Below are positions 23,428 to 34,560 of a stretch of 64,000 nucleotides of DNA, piece by piece. Made by a program: the position numbers and the translations under genes. Each line of letters opens with the position of its first letter. Positions within the stretch are counted from its first letter, which is position 1. The notes beneath the pieces were generated by a model. The model was not told the DNA's origin, made no database searches, and saw only the letters and a program-made list of their open reading frames with translations. The DNA comes from Ottelia alismoides. Taxonomy: Eukaryota > Streptophyta > Magnoliopsida > Alismatales > Hydrocharitaceae. Location of the stretch: contig JAZKJV010003364.1 in the NCBI GenBank assembly GCA_037367405.1, positions 124,001-188,000 on the forward strand. The letters run 5' to 3'.

Positions 23428-24356
23428 TTGCTAGAGTTTCTCGAGAGAAACTACAAGGCCATAGGTTGGAATCTCTGTGTGATTAGTCCAGCTTTGTGCT
23501 TGCACCATATCTACTTAGAGGATGACAACAAACCAACCCGTGAGGGTCAGCACCGTCTAAATCCATATCTCCAGGATGTTGTCATGAAAGAGATCAGGAA
23601 ATGGTGTGATGCCAGCTTTATTTATCACATTTTGGATTCCAAGTGTGTCAGCCTGTTGCATGTGGCCCCTAAGAAATCTTGGATTACTCTCGTGATGAAT
23701 AACTATGGTTAGGAGATTCCAACCTGTGTACCTAATTCATGGCATGTTTTCATTGATTATCGTCACCTGAATTGAACTACCAAGAAAGATCACTTTCCAC
23801 TACCCTTTATTGATCATATTATTGAGAGGTTGGAAGGGAAGGAGTTCTTTTGTTTCTTGGATGGGTACTCGGGATATAACCAGGTTTCTATCTCTCCTAA
23901 GGATCAGTAGAAAACTACTTTTACTTGTTTGTTTGGCACATACTCCTTTAGATGGATGCCCTTTGGATTGTGTAACGCCCCCGCTACATTGCAAAGGTGT
24001 ATGTTGGTCGTTTTTGTTGACATGGTAGGTAGTTTCCTCAAATTCTTCATGGATGTTTTCTCGATTTACGTGGATAGTTTTTACTTATGTCTTAATCATT
24101 TAGATCGAGTACTTCAGCATTGTTGCAAGGTGAACTTAGTGCTCTCATGGGAGAAGAGTCACTTTATGGTGACTAATGTAATAGTATTACACCACATCAT
24201 CTCCAAACATGGTATGGATGTTGACCCATCTACGATTTATGTGCTCTCGAAATTAAAGTCGTCGCAAAATTTGAAGTATTTGAGGTCATTCCTTGGTACG
24301 TTTTATTTTATAGGTGATTTATTATGGACTTTAGCAAGATTGCCAGACCTTTGACT
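23428..24356 (+). pseudogene. Athila-type reverse transcriptase remnant
   Basis: Ordered RT blocks are present. They are F-L-E-R-N-Y-K-A-I-G-W (23436), G-Q-H-R-L-N-P (23547), the S-L-L-H-V-A-P-K-K block (23650), V-F-I-D-Y-R-H-L-N (23748), F-L-D-G-Y-S-G-Y-N-Q (23853) and F-R-W-M-P-F-G-L-C-N-A-P-A-T (23949). The polymerase box reads F-M-D-V (24046) where the family normally has two adjacent aspartates. An F-L-G-T-F-Y-F block lies near 24290. Stops fall at 23710, 23773 and 23908. The lost aspartate alone would abolish polymerase activity. Confidence 0.85.
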
Positions 24357-24840
24357 GAGATTTTAAGCAAGGAGAGTAAGTTTATAGTTGATTAGAAAGT
24401 CCTCCTTGCATTTCACTAGATGAAAGGCAGGGTTATTAGAACTCTTGTCCTTCGACCACCTGATTGGTCTCTCCCCTTTCAGATCAAGACGGATGCATCA
24501 AACTTTAAAGTAGGAGCTGTTTTAGGGTAGAAAAGGGAAGTGATACCATCTACTATATACTATTCTACAAAGACTCTGGATGAAGCGCATCGTACTTATA
24601 CAGTTACAGAGAAGGAGATGTTAGTAGTGGTGTTCTCTTTAGAGAAGTTCCGTTCATACCTACTTGGTTCATATGTCAGTGTATACACGAATCACAATGC
24701 CATACGGTACTTACAAGCAAAGAAGTATGCTAAAACATGCCTTATCAGATGGATCCTTCTTCTCGAGGAGTTTGATTTAGAGATTCAAAATAAAACTTGA
24801 GTAAAGACTGTCGTGGAAGATCACATTTCCCTTAACACAT
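24357..24840 (+). pseudogene. Athila-type RNase H remnant
   Basis: It follows RT without a gap. The frame 24540-24800 reads [37 protein letters not shown] and [11 protein letters not shown]. This is the RNase H-like domain of gypsy pol. The usual V-x-T-D-H aspartate appears as Asn (Y-T-N-H). Upstream, L-A-F-H is followed by a stop at 24418. The domain normally removes the RNA strand during cDNA synthesis. Confidence 0.8.
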
Positions 24841-24929
24841 ATGCAGAGTCCTCTGAGCAGTCAATACTTCCTATTTTTGAGACCTATCTAGATGAGACCA
24901 TTTTGTCGGTGGCCTCACACCCATGATAT

Positions 24930-26248
24930 GTTGATGTTGTGAACTATCTTGTCTCCAAGAAAGTTCCACAAGATTGGCAGAAGCACAAGGTAGATAGATT
25001 CCCATTACAGATTCATTTTTACCTATGGGAGGATCCGTACTTGTTTCATGATGGTATGGATTATATCTGGAGGAGGAGTGTTCCTCAGGAGGAATACACC
25101 AGTGTGCTTGAACATTGTCACAAACTAGAGTCTGGTGGGCATAATTCGGGGAAGTGCATGTCAGCTAAGGTTCTACAAAGCGGTCTATGGTGGCTAACTC
25201 TATTTGAGGATGCTATAGATTACGTTCGAGGTTGTATTGATTGTAAAAAACATTTAGGAACCATCGATTCCAAAGACACCATGCCCCTGAGATATATCCA
25301 TATTTTAGATGTTTTCGATGCTTGGGGCATAGACTTCATGGTCTCATTTCCTATCAGTCAGGGATTTCAGTACATCCTGCTTTCCATGTATTATATTAGT
25401 CATTGGGTGGAGGCGATCCCCACCCAGGCTGCTGATAGTCGTATAGTTTGTTCCTTTCTCAAAAATAATATTATTACATGATGCAGGATTCCCAAGATGC
25501 TCATTTCATATGGGGGAGCCATTTCATTAATAGTGAGGTTGGGAAGATTATTAAGGAGTAGGACATTAAGCACAAAGTTGTGTCTCTTTACTACCCACAG
25601 ATAAATGACTTGGCTGAGATTTCAAATAGGGAGAACAAGTCTATACTTCAAAAACTTTTACCTCCAGATAGGAAGAACTGGTCCCAGATGCTTGACTCAG
25701 TTCTATTTGCTTATTGGACGACATACAAGTCGCTATTGGGTATGTCTCCCTATAGATTGGTTTATGGAAAGCCTTGCCAGTTGCCAGTAGAATTAATTCA
25801 CAAATCATTATGGGCACTTCATGTATGCAATTTGGACTATGAGAAAACATGAAAGAGTAGGAAAGTGTACTTGAACATATTGCTGGAATTCAGAGATTTC
25901 TTTTATGACAATTCACTCATGTATAAGGAGAAAGTCAAGCGTTGGCATGATAAACACATCAGAAGAAATACCTTCTCCCCTGATACGAAAGTATGGGTTT
26001 TTGATGCGAAATTGAAGTTGTTTTCCGACAAACTTAAAAGCAAATGGTGAGAACCGTTGATTGTTAGAGTTGTGCGTGATAATAGTAGTATTGCCATATC
26101 TGGATTGTCCTCTTACGCACAGTCATTGGTTGTGGACGGACAGTTGCTAAAGCCATATCTAGATCATGATACATTCCTGTCTGTGGTTGATTCCATCTAC
26201 GTGGTATCATATGATAATTCTTTGACATCTTCTGCGTCTGATACTTGA
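24930..26248 (+). pseudogene. Athila-type integrase remnant
   Basis: The zinc-binding H-H-C-C region is visible at 25110-25250 (E-H-C-H, G-G-H, and C-I-D-C-K-K). The core begins with W-G-I-D-F-M (25323). The second catalytic site reads I-S-Y-G-G near 25500, with Tyr where Asp is expected, and a frameshift lies nearby. The third site lies in S-N-R-E-N-K-S (25623-25643). The G-M-S-P-Y-R-L-V-Y-G-K block (25739) and a D-K-H-I-R-R-N-T-F C-terminal part (25950-25980) follow, and the last frame ends at 26248. The enzyme would join the cDNA to the chromosome; this copy lacks one catalytic residue and is in pieces. Confidence 0.82.
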
Positions 26249-26422
26249 GGTAATATTCCCTTGTATATTTCCCTTTCTTTTTATTCTTTCTTCTTCCATT
26301 TTTATCATTCACCTCTTTTCTGTGTGTGTGTTTTACTTAAGATGTACTTTATACTATGTGTAGGGAAGTGAATGACTTGAGTTTTTCCATTTTCGTTATG
26401 TTTCATTATTTCTATTGTCACT

Positions 26423-26905
26423 TATACTAAGGGATCCTTTACCCAAAGTATAGGGGGAGTGATGTCATCCATTTCATCTTTTTCGTGTTTTTATTTATTA
26501 TTTCTTATGTTCTCTCGTTTGTCCTTCATTTTGTTGATATACTTTTTCTATACTTAGGGATCTTTTACCCTAAGTATAGGAGAGGATAAGTCGAGTCATT
26601 GAGTTGGTTCATTATTTTCCTCGGTCCTCCCCATTTGTATAGTCTTCTATACATAAGATTATTTGATCCTATGTATAGGGGGATACCGACTTCTCTTCTT
26701 TTCTTTTTATTCTTTTCTTCTATACTTAGGATTATTTGATCCTATGTATAGGGGGATTACCGACTTCTCTTCTTTTCTTTTTATTCTTTGAGTCGTTGTT
26801 ATATAGATTCTTTCAACTTTTCTATACTTAGCTCGAGGTGTGTCTTCTCTTGATGCTCTTTGATCGCTATGAGGACATAGTTAGAGCTACGTATAGGGGT
26901 GTATC
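26423..26905 (+). repeat. Array of hairpin plus polypurine modules
   Basis: Five modules follow one plan: TATACTTAGG-type left arm, short loop, CCTAAGTATA-type right arm, then a purine run. They lie at 26423-26460 (imperfect), 26549-26586 (perfect 11 bp stem, TATACTTAGGG, 8 base loop), 26648-26685, 26721-26758, and 26821-26905 (12 bp arms far apart). The third and fourth lie in a near-exact 73-74 bp tandem duplication. Similar modules occur in Athila-J at 54754-54970. The purine runs resemble the true polypurine tracts at 28857 and 56551. Confidence 0.8.
26645..26791 (+). repeat. 73-74 bp tandem duplication
   Basis: Two adjacent copies of a unit that begins CTTCTATAC and ends TTTTTATTCTTT differ at only a few positions. 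Each copy holds one hairpin with its purine run. The low divergence suggests a younger event than the rest of the element. Confidence 0.85.
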
Positions 26906-26959
26906 GTATATATTGTATATATACTTTAGCCATAACTTGCATTTTGTTTGTTAATAATA

Positions 26960-27380
26960 TGTTTATTACTTAAGAAAATGGATTTGAAAGATGATTTGCA
27001 AAATTTGTTTGTAAAATTTATGTAAAAAAACTATTTTGTAAAACAGTTTGTAAACAACTTGTAAAAATGTTTGTAAAAATTGTTGTATTTTTGTACAAAT
27101 CTTGTAAAATTGTTTTTAAAATAATTTGTAAATTACTTTTGTGTAAAAATTATGTATATTATACAAAACATTTGTAAACTTTTTGAAATCAAAAAGTCTG
27201 CAAAACTTGTTTGTAAAATTGTTCGTGAAATGATTTATACAATTTTTTGTAAATAGTTTGCAAAATCATTTGTAAAACTTTTGTAAAAACTTTGTCAAAT
27301 ATTTTGTAAAATGTTATAATTTTTTTGTTAAATGTTTTGTAATGGTTTGTAAAATTTTTGTAAAATTATTTTGTCACGTG
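26960..27380 (+). repeat. Degenerate TTTGTAAAA array
   Basis: About thirty irregularly spaced TTTGTAAAA-like units (also TTGTAAAAT, TTTGCAAAA) fill some 420 bp. Spacing varies, so it is not a simple satellite. Nothing comparable was seen at the matching place in Athila-J, apart from a short TGTAAAATATG patch near 55080. Confidence 0.75.
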
Positions 27381-28856
27381 CGAGGCACATTATGGGATGT
27401 ATCTCTTTGTTGTAAAATCCACGTGTGAATAAAAATGCAATTAAATCTATTTATTAAAATAAATTTCTTTTTGTATATCCTATAAAAATTCTTTTTAAAA
27501 CTTGTAAATAAAATACTTCTATGAAAATAAAATTTGTATAAAAACTTGTAAAATCCTTTTACTTATACCTGTATAAAATCATTGTAAATATATACATAAT
27601 CCTTACTAATCCCTATAGATACATTTAATCTATTAACCCTTTTCTTTTTCTTCAAAAAATTTTAAAATGTTTAAAATCCATAAAAATTTGAAAAACTCTT
27701 TGAATTTTTTTTCAAAAAGATTGTTCTTTTATTTTCCTTTCAAAAAGTGTTATGTATGTACTTCTTGCATTTGTAAGTGCATTATATTGACATTTAAACT
27801 AGTCTGTAATAAAACCAAAGAAAGGACCTGGGTTATGTCCTTAATCCAATTAATTTTAGAGGAACCTTATAGGAACTAGAGTTAGGACTTTTTAGGTCAA
27901 GTTACTTATTTCTTTGAGTTCACAAGGCTATGTTCACAAGTTGTCTTGACTGATATAAGTAGAATATTTAACAACACATGCATGACCGTTTTTGACAATA
28001 GCTTAACTTGGACAAGCACTCTACACGTAGCTCAACATGGATGAGGTGATGAGGAGGCATAATCCTCTAGATTGGGCAAACACACGAGTGGAAACATTCG
28101 CAGTCTAATGAGTGTTCAGTGTGCCTCAACCATGTACAGTGGCGATGACGTCTAACAATAGGATGTTGTGGGTTGCAATAAAGCTTCAAAAGAAGGATAA
28201 TCTACTGGCTCAAGAAGAAAAAGTCCTTATGTACATGCTGAACCTTTGTATATATTAAACAAATGATGAAAAAAAGTCTCATAAGCAAGGCATATGCCTC
28301 AAAGTTTTATATCACGGATGCCTACAGCCGAAGACTTGTCTACACCGGTCAAGCTCCAAGGATATGTAGCTACACTGGCCATAGTCCATTCACTTTTCTA
28401 CCCACTCTTCTTGTGTTGTTCTACTTGAACTTAGAAGGGAATACCCTACTCCTCAAGTAATGAGTAGCTAGACCGAAGAATTAGAGTTACCTTTTTAGAG
28501 GAGGCTATTACTTTGTCATTTCTGAAGTGGGGTGCTATATTTTACTAACGCAGTACAAGTAAAGATTAATAGTCATAAGAGGTTCATATGTAGACTTGTT
28601 CTGACATGACTATTGGGGCAACATAAACATAAAGTTTTGGAACTTGAGGGTTGTCGAGTCTTAATTCATATTCCTACTAAGGTTCCACCAAACTAATAAT
28701 ACAAATGTATGATCGAGCTCCATACTATGATTTTATGAAGAAAAGTTTAATAACCCATATTGTTCTAAGTTCTTAATTTTTCCTTTATTATTTTTCTTTT
28801 TTCTTTTAGTAATTTATTCTTCAAATAAGTGTTTATTAAGGTACTAGCAAAGGTAA

Positions 28857-28870
28857 AGCATAGGAGGGAT
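28857..28870 (+). other. Polypurine tract of Athila-P
   Basis: GCATAGGAGGGATAA directly precedes the 3' LTR start TGAATCTGC. It resembles the AAGTATAGGGGG tract before LTR-i, which supports it as the plus-strand primer site. Confidence 0.65.
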
Positions 28871-30302
28871 AATGAATCTGCATTTCATAATCTTTATTCA
28901 TTTATTTTAGCTCAAAATCTCTTTGAAAACACATGTAAATACTAATAAATGACTCATTTTAATAACCCTCATTATTATGTAATTTTTTTATATTTGTAGT
29001 TATTTTAATCTAAAATAAATAAATAAAGAAATAAAGGAGAAATAAAGAAATCAAATATTGTATATATGTAATTGATATAAGCTGACTCTGACCTGAGAGA
29101 AGGTAAATGCTTAACTTGATCGACCGGGAACAAAGTAGAGGGAGATGAGGCCTAAATATAGAAAATCAAGAAAACTAATACTCATTTGTGTACATTCATG
29201 ACTTGTATATCACTGTATATAATACATATTATATATACTATTTTATTTATCACCAAACTCACTACAAATAAAAATGTTTTCTTCTTGGAACTTATACATA
29301 AAAAACTATTGTAAATATCAAAAAAATTGCAAGAAGAATCACTTTATTAACACTCTGAAAAGCTGCAAAGCTCAACTAGTCAGATCAATATCTTCTCCAT
29401 AAAAAATCAAAATGAAGCAAACTCACCTTTGTGTACTCATAATTAAATAATCTTGAAAAAGAGAGTGGTTCAAAAAAACAGATTAAGATGGGAAATTTGG
29501 CTTTCTGGGGTACTATTGTATATTATACCCATGTATATTAATACTATATATATGTGTGTGTAATTTTCATTATATTTTTGTATAATTTGTATTTTTTATT
29601 TTTTGTAAATATTGTATTTGACTTATATAAAATAAAAATAAAAATCAAAAAATCAAAAATAAACAAAAATAAAATCGTGTACATAGTGTATATATATCAC
29701 TATGTATATTGTAAAATACACATATTTATTTACCTTAATAAATTATTCCATAAAAATAAAATAAAAATATTATTAAAATCCTTGTAAACTATTCTAAAAC
29801 AATAAATTGTATATTTATATGTATATTTTAAAAAATAAACTAAAAATCATGGTGTTGTATATATAAGTATATATGCCTTTGAATAACATACTTTAATTAT
29901 TCTTACCCTTGTATATATTTCATTTAATTCCTTAAAAATCACCATAAATAAAATAATTTGAATGCTAACATTTTTATTTTCAAAACCTTTTGATTTAAAA
30001 TCATTTTCTATTTTATTTTGAATTTATTCACATTTTTAAAATTTTGTGTCGTGTAGTGGTTTTGACCTGTAGCGCCTAGCACTTTGATTGGCTCGACCTG
30101 GGTCTGTTAACCGATGTTGAACTCCCCATTCAATGCCTCCTTCCGCTTAGTTTTCTCGATGGACCTCCCTTTTTGGAATTTTCCTATTCAATTCACCCAC
30201 TACCTACGCCTAACTCCCCTCTCCATCGCCAGAACATTATCTCCATTGATCACACCTCGGTTAGCTTGTTTTTCAATTTTAAAATCTCTCCAGACAAATA
30301 TC

Positions 30303-30312
30303 CTATTTATAA
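30303..30312 (+). promoter_or_regulatory. TATA box of LTR-d
   Basis: CTATTTATAA is identical to the LTR-a box and lies at the same distance from the LTR start. An intact 3' LTR promoter could drive transcription out into flanking DNA, here antisense to Athila-M gag. Confidence 0.5.
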
Positions 30313-31457
30313 TCATCCATCTCCATCATTTGCGGCTATTTGTCTTTCCTTGATCATTGCGCCCGAGGGTGGTGCACGAACGTCAAGGCTATGACATGGC
30401 ATCGATTTCAACATCTACGAGAGCGAGGTGTTCATCGTAGATTACGATTACCACGTGGCCAGAGCTCCGTTGTCGCATCATGACTCTCTGAATTCCACTG
30501 CTGATCGAGGTGAATATAATCAACATTCCACCTGTAGGTAGATTTAGATTATCTCTTTCTAGTTTCCTTTTTGATTTGCATTTAAATTTCATGTTATTAG
30601 TTGAATCCAAATTATCATCCACCATCTCTGATATGCAAGATCGGAGCTCCACTCACCTTTATTCTCTATCATGACCATCACTCATCATCGTCGAACATTC
30701 TCCATTCTTCCTTCATACGTGGCCAACCTTGGATCACTCCAGATCTGGAGACCCGACTCCTCTCCGATCACAACTTAAGAGTAGACATCCACCCCCTCAT
30801 TTTTGCTTCATTTTTTGCTAATAAGCTTTCTAGAGAGTTAGCCTTTGAGTAGTGATTCCCTTATAGGTCATAGGATCACAAGAGGAGCTTAATCTCGATA
30901 TCTAGAGTATACTTCACCTCGCAAAACTCATCACACTGCAGATCTTCAAACGTTGACCTTCAAGCTTCAAAGCCATATCCATTAGATGCAGGAGCACTTC
31001 AAGGACCTCCAAAGACCTTCAGGAGATGATTTTGGTGAAGATCGAGCGAGATCTTCTCAATCGAATCTTGTCGGAGTCAACATTCGAACGTGTTCTTCCA
31101 ATGCCCTTCGTCGTCGTTCGATTAAGAACGAGGAGCTCCAAGTGCATCTGATCCACTCAAAAAGCCCTAAAATATCATCATTGATCTTCCAAGCTCAGAT
31201 CAGATCCCATCCATTAAAGTGCAGCCGCATCGAAGCTGTAGGATCAGATCTACAACGCATATCAGTCGTACGATGCACACGTGGAATGGTAGAAAATTTG
31301 CGCTCTAGTCCTGCTATTTTTTAATTTTGCGAATAAGTCCTTATAAGCTTTAGTTATTTGAAGATTTGCACATTTCCCTCGCTCTGTACTTTTTTTCACA
31401 TTTGAATCCAAGATGAACTGAGACACGTGCAGTGCACGTGTTGATTGGTCTTTTTGC

Positions 31458-31463
31458 AATAAA
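31458..31463 (+). terminator. Polyadenylation signal candidate in LTR-d
   Basis: AATAAA follows TTTTTGC, matching the position in LTR-a. In the 3' LTR this is where element transcripts would end. Confidence 0.35.
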
Positions 31464-32701
31464 GGTCTATGTACTTCTTTTTATTATTTGATCCCTCAAA
31501 ATAAAAGAATTCTATTTGGGTTCTGTTTAGCGCATCTCGTGTGCGCTGGCATGAGCCTTATTGGGAAAATTATATGTTTGCCTTCTTGTAGTTCTTTATT
31601 TGTTATCCTCTCAATCTGCTAAGAAAAAGTAATTGCTTATATACCCCTATGTATTATATTTTTAATTTGATTGTTATTACATTTAACAATTATCAAAGCA
31701 TCATTAAAAACCCGCAAAAAATATTTTAGGTTTTTGTTAATTAGTTCTTTCATCTTAATTTTTATTTTACATTATAATCATTTTTCTTATTTTTAATAAA
31801 TAAAAACCCTAAAAATTTCTATTGTTTACACAAAAAATTCAAAAAAATGAGAAAACATTTTTAAAAAAATCTAAGAAAGTGTAAGTGAGTTTTATTTGTT
31901 TAATTTTCTGACCAAATTTTATTTTCTAATTATTCATAAAAACCAAATAATAACAGAACTATAAAAACACTTAAAAATTCATATTAAATAATTGAAAATC
32001 TAAAAAATTTCATAAAGAATATTTTTTTTGAAAAAAAAACAAATATTTCATCTTTTTGTTGGTGCATAATTTCTTAATTTTTAACCTTATTTCCTATTTT
32101 ATAAGCCCAAAAATATTTACATTGTTTTCTGTTTATCATTTTACATGTTTTTAATTTATTTGAAAATTTAAAAAACTAAAAAATCATAATATATCATAGA
32201 AACATAAAAAAATACCAGAAATACAAAAAAAATAAAATTTAATTTTCTAGATTGTTTTTCTATATTTGAAAAATACAAAAAGTTAATTTTCCTTTCTTGC
32301 TTTTATTTCTTTTTCTTAGTTTTTAAAAAATTTAAATCATTTGCAAAAATTTTAAAATTCATAAAAAATATAATATCAGAAAAAACATAAAAATATAAAA
32401 ATTAGAAATCATTAAAAAAATTAAAAAGACAAAAATTCCACAAAAACCAAGAGTAGTTTGCATAGAATTCCTTCTTTTATTTCATTGATTTATAACCCTC
32501 AAAATTTTTGTAGACACTATGAGTTCGATCCACTACGCTATATGGGTAAATAAATAGAAATTCTCTCTCTCTCTCACACATTTCTTCATTTTATTTTGGC
32601 TTGAGAAATAAATAATTTTTCTTGACACTTCTTTGGGTTGCAACTACAGTCTCACATTGTGATTAATTCCATTAAATAAAAACATGTACAGTCGTGTTAC
32701 A

Positions 32702-34560
32702 ACTGGTAATCCGGAGGAGGATACGAATACTTTGCAGGTTGTTGCTGATGATATGATTGATAAGAATATGCAGGCGCCAGCTGATATCCATGTCTCCATG
32801 TATGGAAGTATGGTGTAAATGAAAAATGAGGTTGTGGTTGTTGGTTCTAATATGGTCGACCTCCCTGAAACTGGTGAGTTGGCCTCTAGTTGGCATGTGA
32901 ACCCAATTGTTCTTGCCTTGGTGGATGGGTCTAGTTTTGCTATAGACAACTCCAAATGCCATTCACCTCATGAATGTGAGGTGGAGGTGGAAACAATGGC
33001 TCAGAAAGATAGGGAGGCTTCGGGTATTATGACACAATGTATATTGGAGTATGTTGCTACTGGATCTGGTCTGATGTCTGCATGTAGTAGGTGCTTCGAA
33101 ACTTTGTTGTACTGAGGAAGTAGAAGTCTAAGGGGCAGTCGTCTTGGCTGCGACAATCGAATTATGGCATGCTTGAATGGTACTAACAAGAATCTCCAAG
33201 TGCTTCGTGATCTGATCCAGCTTATCCATTTGCTTTGTCCTTTTCTCGATCACTTGTAATTTATCTAGTTCTATTGATCTATTTTCGATTATATCAACTT
33301 TAGATAGGTGATTTCCAATTATGGTAAGATCAGAACTGTCCACCCTATCTACATCACGAGATGTCGTCATGTTGGCGTCCTTGTGGGGAGTTGAAGAAGG
33401 TAGAGGATGCTTTTGAAATGTGGGGGGAGAAGATACAGATGTAGATCTCTCTGACATTTCCTCAAATATCTAACGTAAGACATCCTCGTCTTTGTTGAAA
33501 TATGAACCCCTACAAGCAACATCTACCAATATATGGTTTTCAAAACTCAAACCCCCAAAGACATTCTACACTAAGATCGTCTTTTGGATATCGTGATGGG
33601 GGAACTTCTCCGTCGAATCCTTGAAGTGTTCCCATGCCTCATGAATGGGTTCATGAGGCATATGAGAGAAGTTAGCTATGAGAGATTGCATCTGATTCAA
33701 TCATCCTAGAAGATAATACATTCTCAGAAAAGCTCGCCTCGGCTCCTCCCAAGACATGAAAAACCCTCCCTAATTGATTCATCCAGTATAATGCCTTATA
33801 CATAAGGCTGAAGGGGAAGTTGTCATCTTCGCTACCTCTAACGGAAAGTTAGGGTAGTGCATTGTTCCACATATGTGGTCGAACTGTTGGAGCTGTATGT
33901 AAGGTTCTTCCTTTATGTATCCATTGAACATGGGTAGTAGCGAAAGTAACTGGGGCTTCAACTCAAAATTCCAATGAACCGCAGGAATATGAATCCATGT
34001 AATAATGTGTCTTGCTCTTTGGTTATAAGCATCTCTAAGTGTAAGCTTAGGCACAACTCTGTCTGGCTCAACAATGGGATCTACTCTCTGTTGTTCATCC
34101 TCCTCTCTCCTCTCTCCTTGTGTTGTCCTCATCTCTAAGATCATGTCTATCAACCTGGTATGGATGTTGGAATACACAGTAAGATGTGCTTGAATGGCCT
34201 GAATAGATGTCAACAACATACAATTGATCTCAAACTAGTCTTCTAGCAGGTCCTTTCCCTTAGGTGCCATCAAGTACTCGAGATCCATCTCTAAAAATTT
34301 GCAAGGCACTCGTTCCGTCCTCAAAAATGAAGGAGTTTCAAATGAAAGTTCATTAGACTCTATCTCGAATAAGGGATTTATTGGAGAAAGAAATGGTGAA
34401 GTAGAAAAAGAAGAATATTCTAGAAGAAGGTCATCTCGAATAATTGAAGACGATCGAACTAGAATGTATAAAGAAAGGTCCGCAAAGTCCAAAAAAAATG
34501 TATTCCATTCCGACATATTCGATATCAAACGAAAGATGCGATATCACGATGTCAAATAAG
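32702..34560 (-). pseudogene. Athila-M gag (proximal piece)
   Basis: Read leftwards from 34560 it is collinear with Athila-P gag. It has an N-terminal region (34235-34528), then a 146-residue open frame at 33779-34219 with S-I-Q-A-I-Q-A-H-L, L-R-D-A-Y-N, W-I-H-I-P-A-V, L-P-M-F-N-G and a Q-F-D-H-I-C-G-T-M-H-Y block. This is better preserved than in Athila-P. A Ser/Thr-rich and coiled-coil-like segment (33128-33457) and a Q/Y/P-rich tail towards 32702 follow. The reading stops exactly where LTR-d ends and resumes at 7187, so Athila-P landed inside this gene. Confidence 0.78.

Larger units (their letters stand above)
26249..28856 (+). other. Athila-P 3' non-coding region
   Basis: This 2.6 kb stretch between integrase and the 3' LTR has no recognisable gene. 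It aligns in parts with 54561-56550 of Athila-J, for example the A-A-T-A-A-A-G-C-T-T-C block near 28178 against 55811, and the ACTTGAACTTAGAAGG block near 28423 against 56140. It holds the hairpin array (26423-26905), the TTTGTAAAA-like array (26960-27380) and a CACGTG at 27376. An envelope-like ORF, known from some Athila elements, was not found; the 28263-28460 frame has no identifiable features. Confidence 0.6.
28873..32701 (+). repeat. Athila-P 3' LTR (LTR-d), 3.83 kb
   Basis: It begins TGAATCTGC and ends GTTACA near 32701. It aligns throughout with LTR-a and is the same length to within a few bases. In the best-preserved middle (9160-9470 against 30850-31150) roughly five in six bases agree by eye, so the insertion is old. 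It contains the TATA box, a donor-like GAG/GTGAAT, paired CACGTG motifs at 31424 and 31435, AATAAA at 31458 and a CT microsatellite near 32563. Minus-strand Athila-M gag begins immediately after it. Confidence 0.87.

Noticed and set aside
26960..27380. TTTGTAAAA array as a CRISPR array or centromeric satellite.
   Set aside because: Units are short and irregular with no spacer-repeat pattern or fixed monomer length, and it lies within a gypsy 3' region.
26249..28856. Envelope-like gene after pol, as in some Athila elements.
   Set aside because: No frame longer than 70 residues and no signal peptide or transmembrane pattern.
32644..32962. Two overlapping minus-strand ORFs of about 100 residues, possibly a novel gene.
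   Set aside because: They run from Athila-M gag across the boundary into LTR-d. The gag tail explains the sequence.
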